Assembly (NCBI RefSeq): GCF_003610295.1
Contig: NZ_RAPV01000001.1
Coordinates: 3,472,001-3,536,000 of the forward strand
DNA length: 64,000 bases
Source of the DNA: Paraburkholderia sp. BL23I1N1
GTDB taxonomy: Bacteria > Pseudomonadota > Gammaproteobacteria > Burkholderiales > Burkholderiaceae
Direction: 5' to 3'
Made by a program: the position numbers and the translations under genes. Within the stretch, counting starts at the first letter, position 1. Each line of letters begins with the position of its first letter. This document shows, in pieces, positions 53,986 to 62,828 of this stretch. The notes beneath the pieces were generated by a model. It did not search any database. It was not told the origin of the DNA and worked only from the letters and a program-made list of their open reading frames with translations.

Positions 53986-55176
53986 TCAACCTACCAGACC
54001 GCGCTCCAGATCGCCGCGGATATCGCCGGCGTTTTCCAGACCCACCGCAAGCCGGATCAGGCCTTCGCTAATGCCCGCAGCCGCGCGCGCTTCCGGCGTC
54101 ACGCGAGCATGCGTGGTGGTCGCCGGATGCGTGATGGTGGTACGCGTATCGCCAAGGTTGCCGGTGATCGAGCAGATCTTCGTGCTGTCGATCACGCGCC
54201 AGGCGTTCGCGCGCATCTGCTCAGGCGTATCGCCCTTCAGTTCGAACGACAGGATCGCGCCACCCGCCTTCTGCTGACGCATGGCCAGCGCATGCTGCGG
54301 ATGCGATTCGAGCCCCGGATAGAACACGCGGTTCACCGCCGGATGCGTTTCCAGCCAGCGCGCGATGTCGAGCGCATTCGCCGACTGCTTTTCAACCCGC
54401 AGCGACAACGTTTCCATGCCCTTGAGCAGCACCCAGGCATTGAACGCGGATAGCGTCGGCCCGGCACTGCGCACGAACGGAAACACCTTTTCCATGATGA
54501 ATTGCTTCGAGCCGACCAGCGCGCCGCCAAGCACACGCCCCTGGCCGTCGAGGAACTTGGTGGCCGAATGCATCACGACGTCCGCGCCGAGCTTCAGCGG
54601 CTGCTGCAACGCCGGGCTACAGAAGCAGTTGTCGACCACGAATATCGCATTGGCCGCCTTCGCGATCTTGCTGATCGCTTCGATATCGGCGACTTCGGTC
54701 AGTGGGTTCGACGGCGTTTCGAGGAAGAACATCTTCGTCTCCGGGCGCACGGCGTTTTTCCACGCATCCAGATCGGTCGGATCGACAAAGGTTGTCGTGA
54801 TGCCGAACTTGCTGAAGATCTGCGAGAACATGCCGAGCGTCGAACCGAACAGCGCCTGCGAGCTGACCAGATGGTCGCCGGCCTGCAGCGTGCACATCAC
54901 CACCGACATGATCGCGGCCATCCCCGAAGCCGTCGCCATGCACGCTTCGCCGCCTTCGAGCACCGCCAGACGGTCCTGGAACATCGAAACGGTCGGGTTC
55001 GTGAAGCGCGAATAGGTGTAGTTGTCTTCGGAATTCTTGAATTTTTCGGCGGCGTCCGCGGCACTCGCGAAGACGAAGCTCGACGTCAGGAAAATCGCTT
55101 CCGAATGTTCGTTGAAGTCGCTGCGCACTGTGCCCGAGCGGACTGCCAGCGTGTCGAAGTTCAGGGAGTCGTCCAT
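53986..55176 (-). CDS. metZ: O-succinylhomoserine sulfhydrylase
   Basis: A 396-residue PLP enzyme of the Cys/Met metabolism family that makes homocysteine from O-succinylhomoserine and sulfide. The PLP lysine is in VVMHSATKFLDGQGRVLGG; YTYSRFTNPTV and LEGGEACMATASGMAAI are also conserved. The N-terminus (DDSLNFDTLAVRSGTVRSDFNEHSEAIFLTSSF) matches MetZ. The ATG at 55176 is chosen over a TTG 18 nt upstream. It sits downstream of purF, as in pseudomonads. The 301-nt leader contains a terminator and a SAM-II-like element, so expression probably responds to methionine status. Confidence 0.94.
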   Translation of the reverse strand: MDDSLNFDTLAVRSGTVRSDFNEHSEAIFLTSSFVFASAADAAEKFKNSEDNYTYSRFTNPTVSMFQDRLAVLEGGEACMATASGMAAIMSVVMCTLQAGDHLVSSQALFGSTLGMFSQIFSKFGITTTFVDPTDLDAWKNAVRPETKMFFLETPSNPLTEVADIEAISKIAKAANAIFVVDNCFCSPALQQPLKLGADVVMHSATKFLDGQGRVLGGALVGSKQFIMEKVFPFVRSAGPTLSAFNAWVLLKGMETLSLRVEKQSANALDIARWLETHPAVNRVFYPGLESHPQHALAMRQQKAGGAILSFELKGDTPEQMRANAWRVIDSTKICSITGNLGDTRTTITHPATTTHARVTPEARAAAGISEGLIRLAVGLENAGDIRGDLERGLVG

Positions 55177-55270
55177 GTTAGTTCTGGTTTCCAATGTTCC
55201 ATGGCTGGGTTCGGCGTCTACGGCTCACGTGATTCACGTGAAAAGCGCGCATCACGCCAAACGGCAACAA

Positions 55271-55306
55271 CAAAAAAGCCCGCTTTTGCGTCGGCATAAG
55301 CGGGCT
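55271..55306 (-). terminator. Strong intrinsic terminator in the metZ leader
   Basis: A perfect 10-bp stem AAGCCCGCTT/AAGCGGGCTT with a 12-nt loop, followed on the minus strand by a T6 run. It lies about 95 nt before the metZ ATG and 170 nt after purF, behind a separate purF-proximal hairpin at 55431–55471. It could be the expression platform of a riboswitch or a second purF terminator. Confidence 0.85.
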
Positions 55307-55355
55307 TCATGTGCGGGGAAAGCTGGAGCGGAGGCGGATGACTGCGGCTTTTCCA

Positions 55356-55419
55356 CCATTCGCTTTAGCTGTTTTGGGTTGCCCCGCGTCCGCAAGCTGA
55401 GATCAAATCGACGCAAGCC
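55356..55419 (-). ncRNA. SAM-II-like riboswitch candidate upstream of metZ
   Basis: On the minus strand the P1 stem GCGTC (55414–55410)/GACGC (55390–55386) closes a 19-nt loop GATTTGATCTCAGCTTGCG. After it come GGGGCAACCC (a GNRA-like mini-hairpin) and AAAACAGCTAAAGC. The order GAUUUG … GCUUGC … P1' … GCUAAA is that of SAM-II (metA) riboswitches. The fit is incomplete: the second (pseudoknot) helix reduces to GCUU/AAGC, and the mini-hairpin is extra. Position upstream of a methionine gene and ~50 nt before a terminator supports a SAM sensor. Confidence 0.5.
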
Positions 55420-55430
55420 GTCATGCTAAC

Positions 55431-55471
55431 ACGCTCGCGGCGTGGCGTGCAGCGGGCCACGCCGTGAGCGT
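55431..55471 (-). terminator. Long GC hairpin directly after purF
   Basis: Arms 55431–55446 and 55456–55471 pair over 16 positions with one mismatch around a 9-nt loop, starting 6 nt after the purF stop. There is no T-run on the minus strand, so it may protect the 3' end or aid Rho-dependent ending. Confidence 0.55.
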
Positions 55472-55477
55472 TATCAC

Positions 55478-57025
55478 TCAACCGACCGACAATTGCAGAT
55501 GCAGTTGCGAACGTGCCGGGCCGCCTTCGGCCGCTTCGCTCGCGGCGTCGCGGTCCGATTGCGAGGACGGTGCGAGGCGCGCGGTTTCAATGCGGTCGAG
55601 ATACTCGGTGGTCACGTCGCCGGTCACATAGTTGCCGTCGAAGCACGAGGCTTCGAATTCCTTCAGCGCCGGGTTGATGTCGCGCACCGCCTGCTTGAGC
55701 GCGTCGACGTCCTGATAAACGAGATGGTCGGCGCCGATCATGCGCGCGACTTCATCATCCGTGCGGCCATGGGCGACGAGTTCACCGCGGGTCGGCATGT
55801 CGATACCGTAGACGTTCGGGTACTTCACCGGCGGCGCCGCCGAAGCGAAGATCACCTTGTTCGCGCCGGCGTCGCGCGCCATCTGCACGATTTCGTGCGA
55901 AGTGGTGCCGCGCACGATCGAATCGTCGACGATCAGCACGTTCTTGCCCTTGAACTCGATGCCCATTGCGTTCAGCTTCTGGCGCACCGACTTCTTGCGC
56001 ATCGCCTGGCCCGGCATGATGAAGGTGCGGCCCACGTAACGGTTCTTGAAGAAGCCTTCGCGATACTCCACACCCAGTTTCTTCGCGACCTGCATCGCGG
56101 CCGGACGGGACGAATCGGGAATCGGCATCACGACGTCGATTGGGACGTCGGGCAATTCGCGCTTGATCTTCTCGGCGAGGTAATCGCCCATGCGCAAACG
56201 CACGTTGTAGACCGGCACGCCGTCGAGCACCGAGTCCGGACGCGCGAGGTACACGAGTTCGAAAATGCACGGGTTCAGGCTCGGATTCGTCGCACATTGC
56301 TGCGAGTGCAGATTGCCTTCGAGGTCGATGAAAATCGCTTCGCCCGGCGCAATGTCGCGCACAAATTCGAAACCGATACCTTCAATCGCGACCGATTCCG
56401 ACGCCAGGATCCACTCAACGCCTTCCGATGTTTCCTGCTTGCCGAGGCACAGCGGGCGAATGCCGAACGGGTCGCGGAAACCGAGCAAACCGTAGCCGGC
56501 GATCAGCGACACGATCGCGTACGAACCTCGCACCCGGCGATGCACGCCCGACACCGCCTTGAACAGCGCGGCCGGATCGAGTTGCAGACTCGAACTGGAG
56601 AGCTGCAATTCGTGCGCGAGCACGTTGAGCATTACTTCAGTGTCGGAGTTGGTGTTGATATGGCGGCGATCGATGCGGAACATCTCATCTTTCAGTTGCT
56701 GCCAGTTGGTCAGATTGCCGTTGTGCGCGAGGATGATGCCGAACGGCGCGTTCACGTAGAACGGCTGGGCTTCTTCTTCGCTCGAGGCCGAACCGGCGGT
56801 CGGGTAACGGACCTGGCCGATCCCGGTGGTGCCGGGCAGACTGCGCATGTTGCGCGTGCGGAACACGTCGCGCACCATGCCGTTGGCCTTGTGCATGTGG
56901 AAGTTGCTGCCGTTCGCTGTCGCGATACCGGCGGCGTCCTGACCGCGGTGCTGCAGAAGCAGCAGGCTGTCATAGATCAGCTGATTGACCGGAGAGTGGG
57001 AAACTACGCCTACGATGCCGCACAT
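55478..57025 (-). CDS. purF: Amidophosphoribosyltransferase
   Basis: A 515-residue enzyme for the first committed step of purine synthesis (PRPP + glutamine to phosphoribosylamine). The N-terminal glutaminase starts MCGIVGVV with Cys2 as nucleophile and no propeptide, as in the E. coli type. The PRPP site VLIVDDSIVRGTTS is in the C-terminal phosphoribosyltransferase domain. The last ~40 residues are variable. It follows cvpA after 136 nt on the same strand. Confidence 0.96.
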   Translation of the reverse strand: MCGIVGVVSHSPVNQLIYDSLLLLQHRGQDAAGIATANGSNFHMHKANGMVRDVFRTRNMRSLPGTTGIGQVRYPTAGSASSEEEAQPFYVNAPFGIILAHNGNLTNWQQLKDEMFRIDRRHINTNSDTEVMLNVLAHELQLSSSSLQLDPAALFKAVSGVHRRVRGSYAIVSLIAGYGLLGFRDPFGIRPLCLGKQETSEGVEWILASESVAIEGIGFEFVRDIAPGEAIFIDLEGNLHSQQCATNPSLNPCIFELVYLARPDSVLDGVPVYNVRLRMGDYLAEKIKRELPDVPIDVVMPIPDSSRPAAMQVAKKLGVEYREGFFKNRYVGRTFIMPGQAMRKKSVRQKLNAMGIEFKGKNVLIVDDSIVRGTTSHEIVQMARDAGANKVIFASAAPPVKYPNVYGIDMPTRGELVAHGRTDDEVARMIGADHLVYQDVDALKQAVRDINPALKEFEASCFDGNYVTGDVTTEYLDRIETARLAPSSQSDRDAASEAAEGGPARSQLHLQLSVG

Positions 57026-57161
57026 GGCATGTCCTTCAAAGGTACGAAATTCGTAACGGCGGCCGGTGCCTGCGATGCAGCGCGTGGGTACGCGACGGTA
57101 TGTAGAGGCAACCGGATTGCGCCGGAGTCCTGCGAACTTCCCGTGGCCACCCGCCTGATCG

Positions 57162-57656
57162 TCACACGCGGACGTAGGCAGCGAGCGTCTCGGGAAGCAG
57201 CGGTTTCATTACGTGCACGCCCTCGACCGCATAGGGCCGAAGCAAGGCGTTGCGCCAGAATTCCTGTTGGGGCAGTTCAGTCAAGCCTGCGAGGGCGACC
57301 AGAATCAGCACCAGAATGACCCCGCGCACGAGGCCAAACATCAAACCGAGCGAGCGGTCCACGCCGCTCAAGCCGGTTGCCTGCACAACGCGGCTCAGCA
57401 ACGCGTTCAGCACGCTTGCCACCAGCACCACGCCGATCACCACCAGCGCGAACGCCAGGAGCCACTGGGTCAGCGCGCCACCCGGCCACATGGCGGGAAT
57501 CAACGGCACAACATAACCGACGAAGCGGCACGCAATGAAAAACGCCGCGATCCAGCCGATCAGCCCAAATATCTCGGACAAAAACCCGCGCCATGTGCCA
57601 CGCAAGGCCGACAAACCGATCACCGCCATTACAGCGTAGTCGAAGGCAGTGAACAT
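57162..57656 (-). CDS. cvpA: CvpA family membrane protein
   Basis: A 164-residue inner-membrane protein with four hydrophobic helices and the CvpA motifs FDYAVMAVIGLSALRGTWRGFLSEIFGLIGWI and GLSGVDRSLGLMFGLVRG. CvpA was named for colicin V production in E. coli and is linked there to envelope homeostasis. Its place between dedD and purF is the conserved folC–dedD–cvpA–purF order. Confidence 0.93.
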   Translation of the reverse strand: MFTAFDYAVMAVIGLSALRGTWRGFLSEIFGLIGWIAAFFIACRFVGYVVPLIPAMWPGGALTQWLLAFALVVIGVVLVASVLNALLSRVVQATGLSGVDRSLGLMFGLVRGVILVLILVALAGLTELPQQEFWRNALLRPYAVEGVHVMKPLLPETLAAYVRV

Positions 57657-57663
57657 CGCTCGC

Positions 57664-58599
57664 TTACTGTGCAGCGCCGCCGTTCGCGCCCGACGTCAAG
57701 CCGGCCTCACGAACCTTCGCAATCGCGGCGCTGGCCGCTGCACGGTCGGCGAACGGGCCGGCGCGCAATAGGGTGAGTGTCGAGCCGTCGGCCTGCTTCC
57801 GATGTTCGGTATATGCGGGCACTCCCGCCGCTTTCAACTTGGCGGCCCAATTACGTGCGTTGGCGTCGTTCGCAAATGCGCCCAGCTGGACGGCGAAACG
57901 GCTGCCCGGGGGCGATGCTGGCGTGCCGGAATTGCCATCCGCGCTTGCGGCGGCAGTATTCGCGCTGTCTTCGCTCGGTGCTGGAGCGTTCGCCACGCTT
58001 TGCGTGGCGGGTGCGTTGGTCGGTTTGGCCGTGTTTGTTGGCTTGGCCGGTTTGGCGGCCGTTACAGGCGCTGCAGGTGCCGTATTGGCGGCAATGGCGG
58101 GCGCTTGCGGTTTCACAGCCGGCTTGGCTGCGGGTGCTGTGTCCGTAGCCGCGCTCTGCTGCTGAGCGGCGCCGGACTGGCCTTGCGTGGCTGCCGTTGT
58201 CGGCGCAAGGCCGGAAGCGGCAAGTGCCGCGTCGGGCGCTGGGTTATCCGGTGCTACGCCGGCCTGCGTGTCTTCGTCGGTCTTGGCGAGCTTCGGTGCG
58301 GGACGGCTCGGAATGTCGATCGAGATGTCGTCTGTGACCGGCTTCGGGTGTGAATCCAGCACCATGGGCAGGATCACCACCGCCGCGACGACCAGCGCGA
58401 CCGCGCCGACGAGCCTGCGCCGCGCACGCTGCTTTTCAGGCAACGTAGGGTCGAGCAGCATCGCATCGGCATCCACGGTGCGCTCCGTGCGGCGGGTTCG
58501 CCGCTCCACGCGCTCGCCACGGGCGGCCCGGGTGGAACTGGTGTTTGCGCCGCGCCGGCTGGGCGCGTCGTCTTTCTTGCCGAACGAGAAAATTCCCAT
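57664..58599 (-). CDS. dedD: SPOR-domain protein, DedD-like
   Basis: A 311-residue protein with a cytoplasmic basic N-terminus (~60 residues), one transmembrane helix (RRLVGAVALVVAAVVILPMVL), a long Ala/Pro/Thr-rich periplasmic linker and a C-terminal SPOR domain (SRFAVQLGAFANDANARNWAAKLKAAG). SPOR domains bind denuded septal peptidoglycan, so a role in cell division is expected. It is 7 nt from cvpA and 29 nt after folC. Confidence 0.88.
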   Translation of the reverse strand: MGIFSFGKKDDAPSRRGANTSSTRAARGERVERRTRRTERTVDADAMLLDPTLPEKQRARRRLVGAVALVVAAVVILPMVLDSHPKPVTDDISIDIPSRPAPKLAKTDEDTQAGVAPDNPAPDAALAASGLAPTTAATQGQSGAAQQQSAATDTAPAAKPAVKPQAPAIAANTAPAAPVTAAKPAKPTNTAKPTNAPATQSVANAPAPSEDSANTAAASADGNSGTPASPPGSRFAVQLGAFANDANARNWAAKLKAAGVPAYTEHRKQADGSTLTLLRAGPFADRAAASAAIAKVREAGLTSGANGGAAQ

Positions 58600-58628
58600 G
58601 AATCGCTTGGTTCGAGCCTGGTGCCCGT

Positions 58629-59939
58629 TCAGTGTTGCTGCGATTTACGGTAGGCGATAACGCCTGCTACCGTATAGAAACTGCCGAAAACCACAATTCT
58701 ATCATTCTCTGACGCCCGTTTTAGCGCGTCTTGGAATGCTTCTGCCGGTGTTGCGTAACGCGTCACGCTGCTGTCGTTGCCGTCACTTACGCCCTGCTCG
58801 CGTAAAGCCGCTTCGAGTTCTTCCGCCGAAGCCGCACGCGGGGTCGGCAAATCGGTCACGCACCAGTGGTCGATTTCGCCTTTCAGGTGCGTCAGCACGC
58901 CGGCAATGTCCTTGTCGCGCATCGCGCCGAACACGGCGTAGGTGTACGGGAAAAAGCCCATGTTGCCGAGGTTTTGCGTCAACACCGCTGCGGCATGCGG
59001 GTTATGGCCGACGTCGAGCACGATGGCCGGCTTGCCGGGCAACACCTGAAAGCGCCCCGGCAATTCGACGTTGGCGAGACCAAGCCGTATGTCTTGCGCC
59101 GACACAGGCAAACGGTCGCGCAGCGCTTCAAGACCGGCCAGTGCCGCCGACGTGTTGATCAACTGATTCGCGCCGCGCAACGCCGGATAGGCGAGCGCGG
59201 AACGGCGCATGGTCGGGCCCACGTAGCTCCACTGCTGGCGCTCGCTGCCTGCCTGCCCCTCATAGCGGAAATCGCGCCCGAATAGCCACAGTTCGGCGCC
59301 GATCTTTTCGGCGTAATCGATCAGGCTTTGCGGCGGCACCGGATCGGCGCAGATCGCCGGCTTGCCCGGACGGAAAATGCCGGCTTTTTCGAAGCCGATT
59401 TTCTCCCGGGTATCGCCGAGATATTCCGTGTGGTCGATATCGATGCTGGTGATGATCGCGCAGTCCGCGTCGAGGATGTTGACCGCGTCGAGACGACCGC
59501 CCAGGCCGACCTCGAAGATCACCGCGTCCAGTCCGCGCGAGGCGAACAGGCTCATGATCGCCAGCGTCGTGAATTCGAAGTAGGTCAGCGTGACCGGTTC
59601 GGCGAGGCTCAGGCGAGCGGCTTCGACGGCTTCGAAATGCGGCAGCAGATCGGTGTCGCTCGCCATTTCACCGTTCACGCGCGCCCGCTCATTGAACGAC
59701 AGCAGATGCGGCGACGTGTGGCAGCCGACCGTGAAACCCGCGCGCAGCAAAATCGATTCGAGAATCGCGCAGGTCGAACCCTTGCCGTTCGTGCCGCCGA
59801 CCGTGATGATCGGGCACGCGAACGACAATTGCATCGCGTCACGTACCTGGCTGATACGGCCCAATCCCATGTCGATGCCGACCGGATGCGCGGATTCAAG
59901 ATGCGTGAGCCACGCGTCGAGGGTGGGGAATGTGGTCAT
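58629..59939 (-). CDS. folC: Bifunctional dihydrofolate synthase/folylpolyglutamate synthase
   Basis: A 436-residue Mur-ligase-family enzyme that joins dihydropteroate to glutamate and extends folate with further glutamates. The ATP loop is TVGGTNGKGSTCAILESIL, followed by the folate-site segment GCHTSPHLLSFNERARVNGEM. The C-terminal domain contains VLDVGHNPHAAAVL. It lies between accD and dedD, as in many proteobacteria. Confidence 0.95.
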   Translation of the reverse strand: MTTFPTLDAWLTHLESAHPVGIDMGLGRISQVRDAMQLSFACPIITVGGTNGKGSTCAILESILLRAGFTVGCHTSPHLLSFNERARVNGEMASDTDLLPHFEAVEAARLSLAEPVTLTYFEFTTLAIMSLFASRGLDAVIFEVGLGGRLDAVNILDADCAIITSIDIDHTEYLGDTREKIGFEKAGIFRPGKPAICADPVPPQSLIDYAEKIGAELWLFGRDFRYEGQAGSERQQWSYVGPTMRRSALAYPALRGANQLINTSAALAGLEALRDRLPVSAQDIRLGLANVELPGRFQVLPGKPAIVLDVGHNPHAAAVLTQNLGNMGFFPYTYAVFGAMRDKDIAGVLTHLKGEIDHWCVTDLPTPRAASAEELEAALREQGVSDGNDSSVTRYATPAEAFQDALKRASENDRIVVFGSFYTVAGVIAYRKSQQH

Positions 59940-59988
59940 CGAGTGAATCTGTGCTGCGTTGCGAGACCGTGATTATCCCGGAAATGAC

Positions 59989-60028
59989 AGCGCGCCGCTT
60001 GATGACTCTCGCGGCGCGCTATTTTTTT
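59989..60028 (+). terminator. Terminator-like hairpin facing against the operon
   Basis: A perfect 10-bp stem AGCGCGCCGC/GCGGCGCGCT with a 12-nt loop is followed by ATTTTTTT on the plus strand. All genes here run on the minus strand, where no T-run follows. It may stop antisense transcription or act as a processing hairpin between accD and folC. Confidence 0.6.
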
Positions 60029-60099
60029 GACTGCTTTATTGGCTGGTTTTTGCCGACTGCCACGCCCGACGGGGTGTGCGGCGGCAGTAACGCGAAGGC

Positions 60100-60972
60100 T
60101 TACGCCACTGCGTCCGCCGGCTGATGGCTCAGCAGCGCCATCAATTGCGCAATCTCTTCACGCAGCTTGCGACGGTCGACGATCATGTCGACCGCGCCCT
60201 TCGTCAGCAGGAACTCGGCGCGCTGGAAGCCTTCCGGCAGCTTTTCACGCACGGTTTGTTCGATCACGCGCGGGCCGGCAAAGCCGATCAACGCCTTCGG
60301 CTCGGCAATCACGACGTCGCCGAGGAACGCGAAACTCGCCGACACGCCGCCCATGGTCGGATCGGTCAGCACGGAAATGAACGGCAGCTTGGCTTCGGCG
60401 AGCTTGGTCAGCATGGCGGTGGTCTTCGCCATTTGCATTAGCGAGAGCAGGCTTTCCTGCATCCGCGCGCCGCCCGAAGCGGTGAAGCAGATAAACGGCA
60501 CTTTCTGTTCGAGCGCGTTCTGTGCGCCGCGCGCGAAACGCTCGCCGACCACCGAACCCATCGAGCCGCCCATGAACGAGAACTCGAAGCACGCGACCAC
60601 CACCGGCAGCGTGTGGATGGCGCCGCCCATCACGACCATCGCGTCGGTTTCGTCGGTCTCGTCCATCGCCTCTTTCAGGCGATCCGGGTACTTGCGGCTG
60701 TCTTTGAACTTGAGCGCGTCGACCGGCACGATTTCCTGGCCGATTTCATAGCGGCCTTCCGGATCGAGCAGGCCGTCGAGCCGCTCACGCGCGCCGATGC
60801 GCATGTGATGGTCGCACTTCGGACAAACGTGCAGATTGGCCTCGACGTCATTGCGGTACAGCACGGCTTCGCACGACGGGCACTTGATCCACAGGCCTTC
60901 CGGAATCCCCTTGCGGCTCTTCGGGTCGGTTTGTTTGATTTTCGGCGGCAGCAGCTTATCGAGCCAGCTCAT
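60100..60972 (-). CDS. accD: Acetyl-CoA carboxylase carboxyltransferase subunit beta
   Basis: A 290-residue AccD. The N-terminal zinc ribbon has two CxxC pairs ([23 protein letters not shown]). The carboxyltransferase core includes [37 protein letters not shown] and [21 protein letters not shown]. With AccA it transfers carboxylate from biotin to acetyl-CoA for fatty acid synthesis. It lies 81 nt after trpA, with a hairpin in the gap. Confidence 0.96.
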   Translation of the reverse strand: MSWLDKLLPPKIKQTDPKSRKGIPEGLWIKCPSCEAVLYRNDVEANLHVCPKCDHHMRIGARERLDGLLDPEGRYEIGQEIVPVDALKFKDSRKYPDRLKEAMDETDETDAMVVMGGAIHTLPVVVACFEFSFMGGSMGSVVGERFARGAQNALEQKVPFICFTASGGARMQESLLSLMQMAKTTAMLTKLAEAKLPFISVLTDPTMGGVSASFAFLGDVVIAEPKALIGFAGPRVIEQTVREKLPEGFQRAEFLLTKGAVDMIVDRRKLREEIAQLMALLSHQPADAVA

Positions 60973-61003
60973 ATTGAATCCTTCTGGGGTCAGCGGTTGC
61001 GCA

Positions 61004-61027
61004 AACGGCGGGGATGAACCCGCCGTT
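61004..61027 (-). other. Intercistronic hairpin between trpA and accD
   Basis: A perfect 9-bp stem AACGGCGGG/CCCGCCGTT with a 6-nt loop. No T-run follows on the minus strand, so it probably tunes mRNA stability between trp and accD rather than ending transcription. Confidence 0.5.
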
Positions 61028-61053
61028 CACACTACAGACGACATAAATAACTG

Positions 61054-61866
61054 TTATCGGGCACTCGCGACGCTATCGAGCGCCTCGCGCACTTCAGCAA
61101 TGAAGCGCGTGAGCGTCTCGGCGGCGGTTTCGGGGGCCGCTTGTTCGAGCAATTGCACGATACGGCTGCCGATCACGACGGCATCGGAAACTTCCGCCAC
61201 CGAACGCGCCGTTTGCGCGTCACGGATGCCGAAACCGACGCCCACCGGCAGGGGTACGCGCGACTTGATGGCCGGGATTTTACTCGCGATGCTGGAAACG
61301 TCCAGATTTGCCGCGCCGGTCACGCCTTTCAACGACACATAATAGACGTAGCCGCTGGCAATTTTGCCGACTTCCGCGATGCGCTCGTCCGTGGACGTGG
61401 GCGCAAGCAAAAAGATCGGATCGATGCCGGCGGATCGCATCTGTTCGGCGAAGTTAACACACTCTTCAGGCGGGTAGTCGACAACCAACACGCCGTCCAC
61501 TCCGGCTTCCTTGGCCGCTTTGGCGAACGCTTCAGTGCCCATGCGCTCGATCGGATTGGCGTAGCCCATCAGCACCACCGGCGTCTTGTCGTCGGTTTCG
61601 CGGAAGCGCTTCACATCGGCCAGCACGTGACGCAGCGACACACCATGCGCCAACGCGCGTTCGGACGATTGCTGGATCACCGGGCCATCGGCCATCGGGT
61701 CGGAAAACGGCACGCCGAGTTCGATCACATCGGCACCGCCCGCGGCGAGCGCGTGCATGAATTCGACCGTGCGCGCCGGATCCGGGTCGCCGGCCGTCAT
61801 GAACGGAATCAGGCCTTTCTTACCCTGGGCAGACAACGCGGCAAACGTGTTCTTGATACGGGACAT
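61054..61866 (-). CDS. trpA: Tryptophan synthase alpha chain
   Basis: A 270-residue TIM-barrel enzyme that cleaves indole-3-glycerol phosphate to indole and glyceraldehyde 3-phosphate. The catalytic Glu is in [19 protein letters not shown] and the catalytic Asp in [14 protein letters not shown]; phosphate binding is by [10 protein letters not shown]. It is separated from trpB by the methyltransferase gene, with 33 nt to the latter. Confidence 0.97.
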   Translation of the reverse strand: MSRIKNTFAALSAQGKKGLIPFMTAGDPDPARTVEFMHALAAGGADVIELGVPFSDPMADGPVIQQSSERALAHGVSLRHVLADVKRFRETDDKTPVVLMGYANPIERMGTEAFAKAAKEAGVDGVLVVDYPPEECVNFAEQMRSAGIDPIFLLAPTSTDERIAEVGKIASGYVYYVSLKGVTGAANLDVSSIASKIPAIKSRVPLPVGVGFGIRDAQTARSVAEVSDAVVIGSRIVQLLEQAAPETAAETLTRFIAEVREALDSVASAR

Positions 61867-61899
61867 GGAATATTCTCGGATTTTTAAGCTACTGCGCGC

Positions 61900-62817
61900 T
61901 TATTGCGTCTCGGTTTGCTGCTCGGCTTTGGCCGCAACTTTGCGGGTTTTGCGAGCAGCAGTGGGCGCCGACGCGGCCGCGCTAACGCGTTCGCGCGCTA
62001 TTGCGCAGTAACTTTCATTGATCTCATAGCCGACGAATTCGCGCTGCTGCCGGGCGCAAGCGACTGCGGTGGTGCCGCTGCCCATGAACGGGTCGAGCAC
62101 GCGCCCGCCCTTTGGACAACTTGCCAGCACCATCCGCTCGACGATTTCCAGAGGCTTCTGGGTCGGGTGATCGACGCGTTCGGCGTGTTGCCGATGCAGT
62201 CGCGATACCGACCAGACGTCTTTCGGATTATAGCCAAGCTCCAGCCACTTGCTCCCTTCGAACAATTTACGCGATCGCGCCTTCTTCGTGACGGCATCGT
62301 ACGGGATGCGGACGGGATCGAGATCGAAAAAATAATCTTTCGACACCGCGAAAAAGCCGATGTTGTCATGCACCGAGGTGAAACGGCGCACCGTTCCGCC
62401 CATGCTCGGCACGCGCCGGTCCCAGATGATTTCGTTGATCATCGTGAGTTTTGTCTTCAGGAAGCTGAATATTTCCGGTGCGTACTGCCACGTGCAGAAG
62501 ATATAGAGCGAACCCGACGGCTTGAGCTTCGGAATAGCCAGTTCGAGCCAGCCACGCGTCCAGGCGAGGAAATCCTCACCGGAGCGCATGTCGGAGTCGT
62601 TGCCGTAATCCTTGCCGAGCCCGTAAGGCGGATCGCAAAGGATCAGGTCGATCGACCCGTCGGGGATGTTCGCCACATCGGACAGAAAATCGCGGTTCAA
62701 CAGCCGGATACCGGCGGGCACCTGCGGCAACAGGAGTGCAGGCGCCTCGGCCGCCGGTACTTCGGCGACCGGGCTGGCTTCAAGCGCCGGTTGCGGCTCG
62801 TCGAACTCGTCGCGCAT
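61900..62817 (-). CDS. Orphan beta-class DNA adenine methyltransferase inside the trp operon
   Basis: A 305-residue DNA methyltransferase. The catalytic motif DPPYGLG is at residues 62–68 and the SAM-binding motif DPFMGSGTT at 242–250, an order (IV before I) that defines the beta class. HPTQKP (217–222) is also typical. No restriction endonuclease adjoins, so it is an orphan. The gene lies between trpB (11 nt) and trpA (33 nt). From memory, a GTWWAC-specific orphan enzyme of Ralstonia and Burkholderia occupies this site; the specificity here is inferred. A ~35-residue acidic/Ala-Pro N-terminus and a basic Ala-rich tail flank the core. Confidence 0.9.
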   Translation of the reverse strand: MRDEFDEPQPALEASPVAEVPAAEAPALLLPQVPAGIRLLNRDFLSDVANIPDGSIDLILCDPPYGLGKDYGNDSDMRSGEDFLAWTRGWLELAIPKLKPSGSLYIFCTWQYAPEIFSFLKTKLTMINEIIWDRRVPSMGGTVRRFTSVHDNIGFFAVSKDYFFDLDPVRIPYDAVTKKARSRKLFEGSKWLELGYNPKDVWSVSRLHRQHAERVDHPTQKPLEIVERMVLASCPKGGRVLDPFMGSGTTAVACARQQREFVGYEINESYCAIARERVSAAASAPTAARKTRKVAAKAEQQTETQ

Positions 62818-62828
62818 CGTCGCGGCGC

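Noticed and set aside
57026..57161. PurR-type operator upstream of purF
   Set aside because: The gap contains only a short ACGAA-A-TTCGT dyad, which does not match the purine operator pattern I know.
55442..57319. Plus-strand open frame of 625 codons opposite purF
   Set aside because: It lies antisense to an unmistakable purF and has the Arg/His/Gln-rich composition typical of antisense frames in GC-rich DNA.
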